DNA from: JAEZHK01 sp040768845
GTDB lineage: Bacteria; Bacillota; Clostridia; Christensenellales; Aristaeellaceae
NCBI GenBank assembly: GCA_040768845.1
Contig: JAXGME010000002.1
Location: forward strand, 372,001-436,000
DNA: 64,000 nucleotides
Direction of reading: 5' to 3'
In this document: positions 1 to 8,636 of the stretch, in pieces
Layout of the letters: every line of letters starts with the position of its first letter
Numbering within the stretch: position 1 is the stretch's first letter
Notes under the pieces: model-generated
The model's database searches: none
What the model was told of the DNA's origin: nothing
What the model saw: only the letters and a program-made list of their open reading frames with translations
Translations under genes and position numbers: made by a program

Positions 1-1271
1 GCGGGGCGCACGATGATCTCCGGATCGATGAGGCCCGTGGGGCGGATGATCTGCTCCACCACCCGGTCCGCGCGCTCCATTTCGTAGGGGCCGGGGGTGG
101 CGGACACGTACACGGCCTGGCCCACCCGCGCCTCAAACTCGTGGAATTTGAGCGGGCGGTTGTCAAAGGCGCTGGTCAGGCGAAAGCCGTAGTCGACCAG
201 CGCGGTCTTGCGGGCCCGGTCGCCGTTGTACATGGCGCGAATCTGCGGGATGGTGACGTGGGCTTCGTCGATGAACAAAAGAAAGTCCTTGGGGAAGTAG
301 TCCATCAGCGTAAAGGGCGCCTCGCCGGGGCTGCGGCCGTCAAAATAGCGGGAATAGTTTTCGATGCCGTTGCAATAGCCCAATTCCCGGAGCATCTCGA
401 CGTCGTAGCGGGTGCGCTGCTCGAGGCGCTGGGCCTCGAGCAGCCGCCCCGCGTCCTTGAAGGCGGCCGCCTGCCGGGCCATGTCGGCCTCGATCATGCC
501 GATGCTCTTTTCCAGCTTCTCGCGGGACGTGGCGTAGTGGGACGCGGGAAACACCACGATGTGGCTGAAGTGGCGCAGCGGCTGGCCGGTGAGGGTGTCG
601 ATCTCGCTGATGCGCTCGATCGTGTCGCCGAAGAATTCCACCCGGAGCGCCTTTTCCATCTCGCCCGCGGGCAGGATTTCCACCACGTCGCCCCGCACGC
701 GGAAGGTGCCGCGCTCAAACTCGAAGTCGTTGCGCACGTACTGGATGTCGATCAGCCGGTCGATCAGCTGGTCCCGGTCCAGCTTCATGCCCTCGCGCAG
801 GGACACCGCCAGGCTGGTGTACTCCGCCGGATCGCCGATGCCGTAGATGCAGCTGACCGACGCCACGATGATCACGTCCCGCCGCTCGGAGAGCCATGCG
901 GTGGCGCTGTGGCGCATGCGGTCAATCTCCTCGTTGATGGAGGAGTCCTTTTCGATGTAGGTATCGGAGGAGGCGATGTAGGCCTCCGGCTGATAGTAGT
1001 CGTAATAGCTGACAAAATAGCCCACGGCGTTGTCCGGAAAGAACTCCCGGAACTCCGCGGCCAGCTGGGCGGCCAGGGTCTTGTTGTGGGCGATGATCAG
1101 CGCCGGGCGCTGGGCCTTTGCGATCACGCTGGCCATGGTGAAGGTCTTGCCGGAGCCGGTGACCCCCAACAGCACCTGGTGCCTGAGCCCCGCTTCGAGG
1201 CCCTCAGCCAGCGCCTCGATGGCCTGCGGCTGATCGCCCCGGGGCTGATAGGGCGCGCGTAGCTGAAACAT
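1..1271 (-). CDS. uvrB: UvrB, excinuclease ABC subunit B (N-terminal part, runs off the left edge)
   Basis: UvrB is the damage-verifying helicase of nucleotide excision repair. It is loaded by UvrA and hands damaged DNA to UvrC. About 423 N-terminal codons lie in the window and the rest lies left of position 1. Visible are Walker A GVTGSGKT (residues 36-43), the YYDYYQPEAYI segment of the beta-hairpin that clamps DNA, and the DEAH-type box LLFIDEAHV. The ATG at 1271 was chosen because GGAGGA sits five bases upstream; an in-frame ATG at 1283 would overlap that site. A promoter lies just upstream, so the gene heads its transcript. Identification is firm from the translated sequence. Confidence 0.97.
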   Translation of the reverse strand, partial: MFQLRAPYQPRGDQPQAIEALAEGLEAGLRHQVLLGVTGSGKTFTMASVIAKAQRPALIIAHNKTLAAQLAAEFREFFPDNAVGYFVSYYDYYQPEAYIASSDTYIEKDSSINEEIDRMRHSATAWLSERRDVIIVASVSCIYGIGDPAEYTSLAVSLREGMKLDRDQLIDRLIDIQYVRNDFEFERGTFRVRGDVVEILPAGEMEKALRVEFFGDTIERISEIDTLTGQPLRHFSHIVVFPASHYATSREKLEKSIGMIEADMARQAAAFKDAGRLLEAQRLEQRTRYDVEMLRELGYCNGIENYSRYFDGRSPGEAPFTLMDYFPKDFLLFIDEAHVTIPQIRAMYNGDRARKTALVDYGFRLTSAFDNRPLKFHEFEARVGQAVYVSATPGPYEMERADRVVEQIIRPTGLIDPEIIVRP

Positions 1272-1298
1272 ACTCTCCTCCATCGTGCGGTTACACAC

Positions 1299-1327
1299 AG
1301 TATAGCATACCCCGGCCGATCTGAAAA
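1299..1327 (-). promoter_or_regulatory. Promoter of uvrB
   Basis: On the minus strand TTTTCA (1322-1327) and TATACT (1299-1304) are separated by 17 bases, about 28 bases before the uvrB start codon. Inferred from sequence match only. Confidence 0.55.
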
Positions 1328-1341
1328 GGGCGGGACAGGCG

Positions 1342-1368
1342 CGGCCCCGGCGCGCTTGGCCGGGGCCG
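1342..1368 (-). terminator. Terminator of the phasin-like gene
   Basis: A 10-bp GC stem (CGGCCCCGGC with GCCGGGGCCG) is followed on the minus strand by a short CTTTTC run. It lies 30 bases after the stop at 1398 and just before the uvrB promoter. Confidence 0.55.
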
Positions 1369-1397
1369 ACAGGGGTCCATCAACGGGAAAAAATCGC

Positions 1398-1883
1398 TCA
1401 CTCGTCGGGCTTTCCGCCCTCGGACAGGTCCTCGCCATCCTCGCGGGTGGCGGTGCCGTCCGCCGCCGCCTCGGCCTCCGCCTCGGCGCCCTCGGGCTTA
1501 TCGCCGGACTCGGGGTGCATGCCGGTGCCTTCGCCGCCCTGGGGCTTCTCCGAGGCGCGGCGGTGCTTGAGCTCGCCGACCGCGCGCTCAATTTCGTCCA
1601 GCGCGTCATCCGCCAGGTCGCCGAGGCGCGCCTTGATGTCGTCCGCCTCCACATTCTTGAGTCCGGCAAAGGCGTCGCCGATCTTGCCGATCAGCTCACC
1701 GCCCACGGCCTTGCCCTTTTCGACGGCGTCCTCGCCCTTCTTGGCCAAATCGTCCACCGCGGCCTTGACGCGCTCGCGGTTTTCGCCCTTGGTGGCCTCG
1801 CTGATCGCGTCCGCCGTCTTCTCCACCGCGTGGGCCACGGCACCGACGCCCGCCATGATCACCTTGCGCAGTTCATCCGCCAT
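1398..1883 (-). CDS. Phasin-like helical protein with a disordered acidic tail
   Basis: A 161-residue protein. Residues 1 to about 105 are predicted amphipathic helix rich in Ala, Lys, Glu and Val, beginning MADELRKVIMAGVGAV, which resembles small phasin-family or apolipoprotein-like proteins found in Clostridia. The last 55 residues are a low-complexity Glu/Ala/Gly/Asp tail. No signal peptide, membrane span or catalytic motif is seen. The ATG at 1883 is preferred because AAAGGAG lies at good spacing; a GTG three codons upstream overlaps that site. It appears monocistronic, with its own -10 element and terminator. A role in coating granules or surfaces would be an analogy only. Confidence 0.6.
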   Translation of the reverse strand: MADELRKVIMAGVGAVAHAVEKTADAISEATKGENRERVKAAVDDLAKKGEDAVEKGKAVGGELIGKIGDAFAGLKNVEADDIKARLGDLADDALDEIERAVGELKHRRASEKPQGGEGTGMHPESGDKPEGAEAEAEAAADGTATREDGEDLSEGGKPDE

Positions 1884-1930
1884 ACTCTTCACTCCTTTGA
1901 CAGCGGCCGTGCCGGCCGCGGATCATCCTT

Positions 1931-1947
1931 ATTATACCAATCATTGG
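1931..1947 (-). promoter_or_regulatory. Extended -10 promoter of the phasin-like gene with a short palindrome
   Basis: TATAAT (1931-1936, minus strand) is preceded by TGG, giving an extended -10 element. No good -35 is seen. The -10 abuts a perfect 11-base palindrome CCAATCATTGG (1937-1947) that could be a regulator site. Confidence 0.45.
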
Positions 1948-2025
1948 ACGAAAATAACCGCTTTTCGTTCAAATTGTCCGAAAGCGCGCGCAAAAGGCGC
2001 GCCGCGGGCCGCAAAATGACCGACG

Positions 2026-3525
2026 CTACTCGTACCAGTCCAGCGCCTGGCCCACGTACTGATCGATGTCCGTGAGCAGCTCCATCATCAGGCCCGTAAC
2101 GTCCCGGCCGGAGGCCTGGCTGAGGGCGGCGTAAAAATCCGCCGCGGTGGCGATGCGCCCGGCATTTTGCGCTACGTACAGCTTCAGCGCGCCGATAAGC
2201 GCGTCCTCCCCCAGCACCACGCCCACTTCGTGCATGACCGCCGCGCCGCGCCCCCGCACCACGGCCTGATAATCTCCGACGGTGCCGAAGGAGAGCGCCT
2301 CGCCGTCCACCGTCACCCCGCCGGGAATCGTGAGCCGGAGCGACGGCGTGACCCTCGCGTTCAGCTCCTCAAGGTACCGGTCGCGGCCGTAGGCGCGCTC
2401 GTAGTAGTAGAGCGCCGAATAGGCGGCCAGCGATTCCGTGAGCCAGGGCGCCTCGGCGGGGTTCGAGCCCACGATTTCGCCAAACCACGCCCGCGCGGTC
2501 AGCCGCGCCGCCTGATACTCCAGCTCGCCCCGCCGCGAATAGGCGTACAGGTCCTCCGGCAGCATGACGATGCCGGAAAACGCCGCCCCTTCCACCAGAT
2601 CCGCCTGGGCGACGGTCAGGCTTTCAAAGGGATAGGCGCCAAAGGCTTCGGAATAAATGTCCACCGCCTTCGCCGCGGCCTCGGCGGCCCGGGCCGCGGC
2701 GGCGCGGTCGTTGGCGTAGGCGCGCACGGTGATGCCGGAGCCGGACGCGCGCTCCACTTCGACGTAGCGGCGGCTGAGGGCGAGGGCAAAGCAGCGGGCG
2801 TTTGAAAGCGTCACCGTCACGTTCTGCCGCGCCGCGCCCGCGCGCTCGGCGCGCGCATCGCCCCCCGCCGCCACCTGCCATGTGTCCGGCAGGTTGACGG
2901 TGGCGCGGTAGTCCATCGGGTCCGCCATCAGGCTCTCCCCCACCGGACCGACCCGCTCGACGTGAAAGCCGCCGTCCCACACGGCGGGCAGCGGGTAGAA
3001 CCCCGCCAGCCGCCAGCCGATGGCCCCGGTGCCCACCATGCCCAGAGCGTCCGGCAGGATCAGCTCGTAATCAAACCGGAAGACCGCCGCTTCGCCGGGC
3101 GCGAGGTCGCACCCGACGCGCAGCGTGGCCTCGTCGGTCCCCTGGACGCCCCAGTCCGCCGCCGCGTCGTCCACCATGACCGAATGAAGTTCGACGCCCC
3201 CCGGGGCAAAGCCGCCGGGATAGGCGTCGATCATGGTTTCGCTCTCGTATGGGGCGGTGGTCTCACGCCTCAGCGCGTTGGGCGCCAGCTGGAAGAGGAT
3301 CTGATCCAGGCGCGCGCCCGTTCGGTTTTGGTAGGTGATCGTCTGCACGACGCTGACCGCGCCCAGGTCCTCCAGCACCGTCAGCTGCATCTCGCAGGTG
3401 TCGCGGCCCTCCGCCAGCGCGGAGGAAAAGACCGCGGCCACCAGCACACCCAGCACCATCAGCGCCGCCAGCCCCAGCGCCACCCAGCGCACCAGGTGCT
3501 TGCGCCAGTCTCTCTTTGCCTTCAT
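2026..3525 (-). CDS. Membrane-anchored M1-type metallopeptidase homologue lacking the zinc site (pseudoenzyme)
   Basis: A 499-residue protein with one N-terminal membrane segment (about residues 11-36) and an external part with the M1 gluzincin layout: beta-sandwich N-domain, a GAMEN-like strand, then the thermolysin-like domain. In active relatives the core reads HExxHxWFG, about 18 residues, then an E in WLxEG. Here the aligned segment is RLTARAWFGEIV followed by WLTESLAAYS. WFG and the downstream Glu are kept, but both zinc-binding His and the catalytic Glu are gone, and the GAMEN Glu is replaced (GAAFSGIVML). It probably binds peptide or protein rather than cleaving it. It ends 10 bases after the next upstream gene, so the two are likely cotranscribed. 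The fold call is good; the loss of activity is inferred from alignment by eye. Confidence 0.75.
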   Translation of the reverse strand: MKAKRDWRKHLVRWVALGLAALMVLGVLVAAVFSSALAEGRDTCEMQLTVLEDLGAVSVVQTITYQNRTGARLDQILFQLAPNALRRETTAPYESETMIDAYPGGFAPGGVELHSVMVDDAAADWGVQGTDEATLRVGCDLAPGEAAVFRFDYELILPDALGMVGTGAIGWRLAGFYPLPAVWDGGFHVERVGPVGESLMADPMDYRATVNLPDTWQVAAGGDARAERAGAARQNVTVTLSNARCFALALSRRYVEVERASGSGITVRAYANDRAAAARAAEAAAKAVDIYSEAFGAYPFESLTVAQADLVEGAAFSGIVMLPEDLYAYSRRGELEYQAARLTARAWFGEIVGSNPAEAPWLTESLAAYSALYYYERAYGRDRYLEELNARVTPSLRLTIPGGVTVDGEALSFGTVGDYQAVVRGRGAAVMHEVGVVLGEDALIGALKLYVAQNAGRIATAADFYAALSQASGRDVTGLMMELLTDIDQYVGQALDWYE

Positions 3526-3535
3526 CCGGTCCCTC

Positions 3536-4000
3536 TCACTTCATCGGGGCAATGGATTCGACGGCCGCCTTGGCCGCCTCCCGGGCCGAATCCTGCTCGC
3601 AGATCAGGATAAACTCGTAGGTCTTTCCGTCCGCCGCGATGGTGATCGCGCCCACGGTACCCTCGTCGATGTCATAGACGATCATCCGCTCGCCGCCGAT
3701 CTCCTCGATGGCCACGTTGCTGTAAAAGCCCTCCTGCTGGTCGGCCAGGTAGTTTTCGTACATCTCGTCCAGCGTCTGGGTGTAGGTCGGGTCCGGCTCG
3801 TACACGTAGGCGACGGCGTGCAGCGCGTCGCTCTCCATATCCATTACGAGGCCGTCGGCCATGTTCTCCTCGGTCAGCTCCACCGCCTTGAGATCGTCGG
3901 GCAGCGTAATGGAATATGCGCCGACGATGTCCGCAGTCTGCGCCAGCGCGCCTGTCGCCACAAGCATGAAGGCCACAAAACACAAAAGCAGCTTTCGCAT
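3536..4000 (-). CDS. Small secreted protein of unknown function
   Basis: A 154-residue protein with a signal peptide (MRKLLLCFVAFMLVATGALA) and a mature part of about 130 residues predicted to be mixed alpha/beta. No lipobox Cys and no catalytic motif are seen. The mature sequence resembles secreted Clostridia proteins built on a PsbP/MOG1-like fold, but this is only an impression. The ATG at 4000 follows AAGGAGG, so the longer upstream reading frame is rejected. It is first in a probable two-gene operon with the inactive M1-type protein, behind a TTGACA promoter. Both products would act outside the membrane. Confidence 0.7.
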   Translation of the reverse strand: MRKLLLCFVAFMLVATGALAQTADIVGAYSITLPDDLKAVELTEENMADGLVMDMESDALHAVAYVYEPDPTYTQTLDEMYENYLADQQEGFYSNVAIEEIGGERMIVYDIDEGTVGAITIAADGKTYEFILICEQDSAREAAKAAVESIAPMK

Positions 4001-4053
4001 GAAATGCCTCCTTGGGAGTTTTATCCGTCGGTTGCGCCCCGCGAACCCGTTTG

Positions 4054-4083
4054 ATGATAGCACAGCCCCGCGAAGCCTGTCAA
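4054..4083 (-). promoter_or_regulatory. Promoter of the secreted protein / M1-like operon
   Basis: TTGACA (4078-4083) and TATCAT (4054-4059) on the minus strand with an 18-base spacer, about 55 bases before the start at 4000. Confidence 0.65.
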
Positions 4084-4132
4084 TCGCGCAGGCGGAAATG
4101 TGCGATTTTCGCCACGCCTGCAAAGAACGAAA

Positions 4133-4162
4133 GCGGGGCGCCCGCTTTCGCAGGCGCCCCGC
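4133..4162 (-). terminator. Terminator of the L,D-transpeptidase gene
   Basis: A perfect 10-bp inverted repeat (GCGGGGCGCC / GGCGCCCCGC) followed on the minus strand by TTTCGTTCTTT, 12 bases after the stop codon. Confidence 0.75.
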
Positions 4163-4174
4163 CGCCATTCCCCT

Positions 4175-6118
4175 CTAGTAGACGACGATTTTCGTCTTGG
4201 CCGGGCAGTTCTGGTAGATCCACTTGGCGTTCTCGACGCTCAGCCGGACGCAGCCGTGAGACGCCTTTCTGCCCAGGTTGCGGACGGAGCCCGAGGTGGG
4301 CGAGCCGCCCTTGTTGTTGTAGAGCACCGAGTGGAACATGATGTCCCCCTGGATATAGTAGGCGTATTGGGCCCAGACAAAGAACTTCTTGAAGTAGTGC
4401 CACCGGGCGCCGGGGCCGGTGGAGGCCTGGTAGGTGCCCTTTGGGGTAGGGGTCGCGTTGAGGCCCGTCGAGCACTTCATGGTGCGCACCAAAATGGTGT
4501 ACTCCTCGTTCTCGTCCGGCGCGTAGGCGTAGACCCGCTGCTTGGCGGTGGACACCTTCAGCATGTAAGGCTTGAGCGCCTTCTTGGCCGAATCGGAAAA
4601 CAGCTTCTCCAGCGTCTTTTTGTCGGCCTCGCCGGACTGGCTCAGGCTGTTGCGCTTCTGGAAATCCTTGATCGCGCTGGCCGTGGCGGGGCCGTAGCCG
4701 CCGTCGGCCGAGGTGTAGAGGTATTCCAGATCGTACAGCCTGCGTTGCACGCGCTTGACTTCCTCGCCCGCGGCGCCGCTTTGCATGGCGCCGGGAACGT
4801 CCGGAAAGCTCGCGTCGTAGAACTTGTCCAGCAGGATCGGGTCCGCGATGCCGTTGACCACGGTGGTCAGCTGGCTGTCGTCAATCTTGATTTCGGCCGG
4901 GGGGGTGCCCTGGGCCATCGCTTCGGCGGTGAGCGTCTCGCGCTCCTGGGCCTGGAAGTAGGCCTGCAGGCTTTCCACCGCGCGCTCGGTGGCGGGGCCG
5001 TAGCTGCCGTCGGCCGAGCCGATCATAAAGCCCAGCTTGTGCAGCCGCTGCTGCAGCCTGGTCACTTCTTCTCCGGAGGAGCCGTCCTGCAGCATCGGGT
5101 GCGCGGGCAGCTTGGCCTGGCCGGAGTAGGCCAGCTTCTGCAGTTCGACGTCCGCGGCGCCGGTCTGCTCCAACCCGTTGTAGTACTGGAAAAGCCGCAC
5201 GCTCCGCTGCATGCCCGGGCCGTAGACGCCGTCGGGCGAGCCGATCAGGTAGCCCAGCGCACTCAGCCTGCGCTGCAGGCGCAGCACCTCGTCGCCCTTG
5301 TCGCCGTAGTCGAGGCCAATCCGGGCCGCGGGAAAGTCGTCCGACATGAAGAATGCCAGGACCGTGGCGTCGGCCACGCCGTCCACCTGGGTGACGGGCG
5401 TGGGCGCGGGCTCGGGCGTGGGGGCGGCGTTCGCGTCCGGCGTGGCGCCCGGATCGGGGGTCGGCGTGGGCGCGGGGGTCGGCGTCGCCTTGGCGTCAAT
5501 TTCGTCCTGCTCCAGCCAGCGAATGTACTGCTCCAGCGCGGAAACCCCCGCGGCGGTGCCCTTGCCGTACTGGCCGTCGGCGGCGCCGGTCAGGAAGCCC
5601 AGCTGGATCAGTTTCTGCTGGAGCGCGCGGGTGGCGTCGTTTTTCGAGCCGCGCTGAAGCGTTTCATAGTACGGCGTGGTGACCGCCACGTGGGTAAGGT
5701 AGATTTTCCCGCCCGCCAGCGCCTCGGCCGAGGCGTCCAGGGCGGAGCGCACCGCGGCCTGGATCGACCCGGAGAGCTGCTCCGCGGTCATGCCGGTTCC
5801 GGAAGCGACCGCCTCCGACACCGCCAGCGCAAAGCGCTCCGTGAGCCCGGACCAGGCGGCGTCCGCCGGCGCGGCTGTAAAGGATAGCGTCAATTCGGTA
5901 TGAACCGACTGCCCGCCCAGTTGATTGTCAAGCGCCATCCGCTTTTCGGTCAGGGGCGTCCCCTCCGGGACGTCCGGCACGGCCTTTGCCTCCGCGCTGT
6001 CGGGCTCGTAGGCGCCCAGAAGGGTGCCGTCGCCGCGCTGTGCCTGGACGGTCAGGTACGCGCTCAGCGTCAGGGCCAGGCACAGTACAAGGGCTAGTAT
6101 GGCGTGAATGCGTTTCAT
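4175..6118 (-). CDS. Secreted L,D-transpeptidase (YkuD) with four peptidoglycan-binding modules
   Basis: A 647-residue exported enzyme predicted to form 3-3 cross-links or attach proteins to peptidoglycan. It has an N-terminal signal or anchor segment (residues 1-27) and an N-domain of about 120 residues. Four PF01471-type peptidoglycan-binding repeats follow, marked by LQxxLxxLGF and DGxYGxxT motifs. A Pro/Thr-rich linker (near residues 215-245) separates the first from the others. The C-terminal YkuD domain has catalytic SHGCVRL with Cys at about residue 623. The ATG at 6118 follows GGAGGA; an upstream in-frame start lacks a ribosome site. It is monocistronic, with its own terminator, and divergent from pta. 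Assignment is secure; the exact substrate is unknown. Confidence 0.92.
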   Translation of the reverse strand: MKRIHAILALVLCLALTLSAYLTVQAQRGDGTLLGAYEPDSAEAKAVPDVPEGTPLTEKRMALDNQLGGQSVHTELTLSFTAAPADAAWSGLTERFALAVSEAVASGTGMTAEQLSGSIQAAVRSALDASAEALAGGKIYLTHVAVTTPYYETLQRGSKNDATRALQQKLIQLGFLTGAADGQYGKGTAAGVSALEQYIRWLEQDEIDAKATPTPAPTPTPDPGATPDANAAPTPEPAPTPVTQVDGVADATVLAFFMSDDFPAARIGLDYGDKGDEVLRLQRRLSALGYLIGSPDGVYGPGMQRSVRLFQYYNGLEQTGAADVELQKLAYSGQAKLPAHPMLQDGSSGEEVTRLQQRLHKLGFMIGSADGSYGPATERAVESLQAYFQAQERETLTAEAMAQGTPPAEIKIDDSQLTTVVNGIADPILLDKFYDASFPDVPGAMQSGAAGEEVKRVQRRLYDLEYLYTSADGGYGPATASAIKDFQKRNSLSQSGEADKKTLEKLFSDSAKKALKPYMLKVSTAKQRVYAYAPDENEEYTILVRTMKCSTGLNATPTPKGTYQASTGPGARWHYFKKFFVWAQYAYYIQGDIMFHSVLYNNKGGSPTSGSVRNLGRKASHGCVRLSVENAKWIYQNCPAKTKIVVY

Positions 6119-6235
6119 GTCATTCCTCCGGTCTTGTTTCATTGTTTCCGTCACAATTACAGACGGGGCCCGCCGCCGGTTTGTTGCCCTTCCGGGCACA
6201 AAAGCGGCACAAAGTTCGCTGAATATTTTTAACAG

Positions 6236-6264
6236 TTGGCGCTTTCAAAACGCCCCTCTATAAT
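6236..6264 (+). promoter_or_regulatory. Promoter of pta-ackA
   Basis: TTGGCG (6236-6241), 17 bases, TATAAT (6259-6264); a second TATAAT overlaps at 6266-6271. It lies about 60 bases before the pta start in the divergent intergenic region. No clear promoter was found for the transpeptidase gene on the other strand. Confidence 0.75.
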
Positions 6265-6324
6265 GTATAATGATTTGGTGTGATTGCGAATCATAGAATC
6301 AGCAAATCCGGGAGGAGATTGGTC

Positions 6325-7323
6325 ATGGCGATCATCGATACGATCATGCGGAAGGCGAAGGCGGACGTTCGCCACATCGTGCTGCCCGAGGGCGAGGAAA
6401 AGCGCAACATCGCGGCCGCCGCGAAGGTTTCGGCGGAAGGCCTGGCCCGCATTACCCTCTTGGGCGATCCGGCAAAAATTGCTGAAACCGCCAAGGCCCT
6501 GGGCGCGAACCTGGGCGGCGTCGGGATCGTGAACCCCGCCTCGAGCGACAAGGCAAAGCCTTACGCCGAGGCGCTTTATATGCTGCGCAAGGCCAAGGGC
6601 ATGACGGAAGAAGAAGCCCTCCAGAAGATGGCGGACCCGATGTACTACGGCGTGATGATGGTAAAGGCGGGCGACGCCGACGGCCTGGTCTCCGGCGCGA
6701 TTCACTCCACCGGCGACATGCTGCGCCCGGCGCTGCAGATCATCAAGTCGAAGCCCGGCATTAAGACCGTATCATCCTGCTTCCTGATGGAATGCCCCGA
6801 CAGGACCTACGGCGCCGACGGCGTCATGATCTTCGCGGACTGCGCGGTGATCCCCTGCCCCACCGCCGAGGAGCTGGCCAACATTGCCGTGGCCGCGGCG
6901 GACTCCGCAAGGAACCTGGCCGGCATGGAGCCCCGGGTGGCGCTTTTGTCCTTCTCCACCAAGGGCAGCGCCAGGCACGACCTGGTGACCAAGGTGCAGG
7001 AAGCCACCCGCATCGCGAAGGAACTGGCCCCCGACATCAAGCTGGACGGAGAGCTCCAGGCCGACGCCGCGCTGGTGGCGTCCGTGGGCCAGCTCAAGAG
7101 CCCCGGCTCCGAAGTGGCGGGCCACGCCAACGTACTGGTGTTCCCGGACCTGCAGGCGGGCAACATCGGCTACAAGCTGGTGCAGCGCCTGGCGGGCGCC
7201 GAGGCCTACGGCCCGGTGCTGCAGGGGCTGGCCAAGCCCTGCAACGACCTCAGCCGCGGCTGCTCGGTGGAGGACATCGTGGCCACCGTCGCCATTACGG
7301 CGGTGCAGGCGCAGCAGCTCTGA
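6325..7323 (+). CDS. pta: Phosphate acetyltransferase
   Basis: Converts acetyl-CoA and phosphate to acetyl phosphate in the cytoplasm. The 332-residue product has the usual length for the short PTA_PTB-type enzyme and shows typical stretches such as KADVRHIVLPEGEEKR, GLVSGAIHSTGDMLRPALQ and SFSTKGSARHDLV. The ATG at 6325 follows GGAGGAG by seven bases. ackA follows 69 bases downstream on the same strand, so acetyl-CoA is turned to acetate with ATP gain, as expected in a fermenting anaerobe. Confident by family resemblance and context. Confidence 0.96.
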   Translation: MAIIDTIMRKAKADVRHIVLPEGEEKRNIAAAAKVSAEGLARITLLGDPAKIAETAKALGANLGGVGIVNPASSDKAKPYAEALYMLRKAKGMTEEEALQKMADPMYYGVMMVKAGDADGLVSGAIHSTGDMLRPALQIIKSKPGIKTVSSCFLMECPDRTYGADGVMIFADCAVIPCPTAEELANIAVAAADSARNLAGMEPRVALLSFSTKGSARHDLVTKVQEATRIAKELAPDIKLDGELQADAALVASVGQLKSPGSEVAGHANVLVFPDLQAGNIGYKLVQRLAGAEAYGPVLQGLAKPCNDLSRGCSVEDIVATVAITAVQAQQL

Positions 7324-7392
7324 GGGCGGGCGCCCCTTGCGCCTCTTTCCGCGCCCGGCGCGCACACATAGTAGAAAGGGTTTGAATCGTTC

Positions 7393-8574
7393 ATGAAAAT
7401 TCTGGTGATCAACGCGGGTTCCTCCTCCCTTAAGTACCAGCTGATCGACATGCAGGGCGAGGCGGTGCTGGCCAAGGGCCTGGCCGAGCGCATCGGCATC
7501 GAGGGCAGCAAGCTGACCCATCAGTACGGCGATCAGAAATACGTGGTCGAGCAGCCGATGAAGAGCCATACCGACGCGATGCAACTGGTGCTGGAGGCGC
7601 TGATCGATCCCCGCCACGGCGTCATCACCGCCATTTCCGAAATCGGCGCGGTGGGGCACCGGGTGCTGCACGGCGGCGACAAGTTCACCGCCTCCTGCGT
7701 GATTGACGAGCCGGTGGAAAAGGCCATCGAGGACTGCATCCCGCTGGGCCCGCTGCACAACCCCGCCAACCTGATGGGCATCCGCGCCTGCCAGCGGGTC
7801 ATGCCGGACACCCCGCAGGTGGCCGTGTTTGACACCGCCTTCCACCAGACCATGCCCCCCAAGGCGTATCTGTACGGCATCCCGCTGGAATACTACAAAA
7901 AGCACGCCATCCGCCGCTACGGCTTCCACGGCACCAGCCACCGCTTCGTGTCCGCCCGCGCGGTGAAGCTGACCGGCGCGAAAAGGCTGATCGTGTGCCA
8001 TCTGGGCAACGGCTCCTCCCTCTCCGCGGTGGTGGACGGCAAGTGCGCGGACACCTCCATGGGCCTGACGCCGCTGGAAGGCGTGCTGATGGGCACCCGC
8101 TCCGGTTCGCTGGATCCGGCGGTGGTTTCCACCCTGTCCGTCCGCGAGAACATGAGCGCCGAGCAGGTGGTGGACATGCTCAACAAAAAGTCCGGCCTTC
8201 TGGGCGTCAGCGGCCGCTCCAGCGACATGCGCGATGTGGTCGCCGGCGCGAAGGCGGGCGACGAGCGCTGCAAGGTCACCCGGGAGATGTGGTCCTACGG
8301 CATCCGCAAGACCATCGGCGCCTACGCGGCGGCCATGGGCGGGCTGGACCTGATCGCCTTCACCGCCGGCATCGGCGAAAACGACTGGGAGGCCCGCGCC
8401 GAGATCTGCGAAGGCCTGGGGTTCCTGGGCGTCGAGCTGGACGCGGCCAAAAATGAGGGCAAGCGCTCCGAGGGCGTGATTTCAAAAGAAGGCGCCCGGG
8501 TCCAAGTGTGGGTCATCCCCACCAACGAGGAGCTGGCCATCGCCCGGGACACGCTGGAGCTTACGCAAAAATAA
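7393..8574 (+). CDS. ackA: Acetate kinase
   Basis: Transfers the phosphoryl group of acetyl phosphate to ADP, giving acetate and ATP; the second step after Pta. At 393 residues the length is normal. Visible are the N-terminal NAGSSSLKYQL phosphate-binding signature, the GHRVLHGGD motif, RRYGFHGTSHRFVS with the active-site His, HLGNGSS, and TSMGLTPLEGVLMGTRSG. The C-terminal half keeps TAGIGEND. It lies downstream of pta with no intervening promoter recognised. The next promoter begins immediately after its stop codon. Confidence 0.97.
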   Translation: MKILVINAGSSSLKYQLIDMQGEAVLAKGLAERIGIEGSKLTHQYGDQKYVVEQPMKSHTDAMQLVLEALIDPRHGVITAISEIGAVGHRVLHGGDKFTASCVIDEPVEKAIEDCIPLGPLHNPANLMGIRACQRVMPDTPQVAVFDTAFHQTMPPKAYLYGIPLEYYKKHAIRRYGFHGTSHRFVSARAVKLTGAKRLIVCHLGNGSSLSAVVDGKCADTSMGLTPLEGVLMGTRSGSLDPAVVSTLSVRENMSAEQVVDMLNKKSGLLGVSGRSSDMRDVVAGAKAGDERCKVTREMWSYGIRKTIGAYAAAMGGLDLIAFTAGIGENDWEARAEICEGLGFLGVELDAAKNEGKRSEGVISKEGARVQVWVIPTNEELAIARDTLELTQK

Positions 8575-8575
8575 T

Positions 8576-8604
8576 TTGACAAATCCGAACCGTGATTCTA
8601 TAAT
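8576..8604 (+). promoter_or_regulatory. Consensus promoter of yceD-rpmF
   Basis: Perfect TTGACA (8576-8581), 17-base spacer, perfect TATAAT (8599-8604). It starts two bases after the ackA stop codon and drives the ribosomal L32 unit. Confidence 0.85.
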
Positions 8605-8636
8605 ACACTGGTTAGTCCCTGCGAGGTGATTGCCCC

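Noticed and set aside
4100..5887. Long open frame opposite the L,D-transpeptidase gene
   Set aside because: Its translation is Gly/Arg/Leu/Val-rich without motifs; the opposite strand has a clear enzyme. GC-rich third positions create such antisense frames throughout the window (also 25583-27211, 49540-51078, 41837-43390, 11911-13536).
6229..6705. Minus-strand frame opposite the start of pta
   Set aside because: His/Arg-rich antisense translation covering the pta promoter; no ribosome site or family resemblance.
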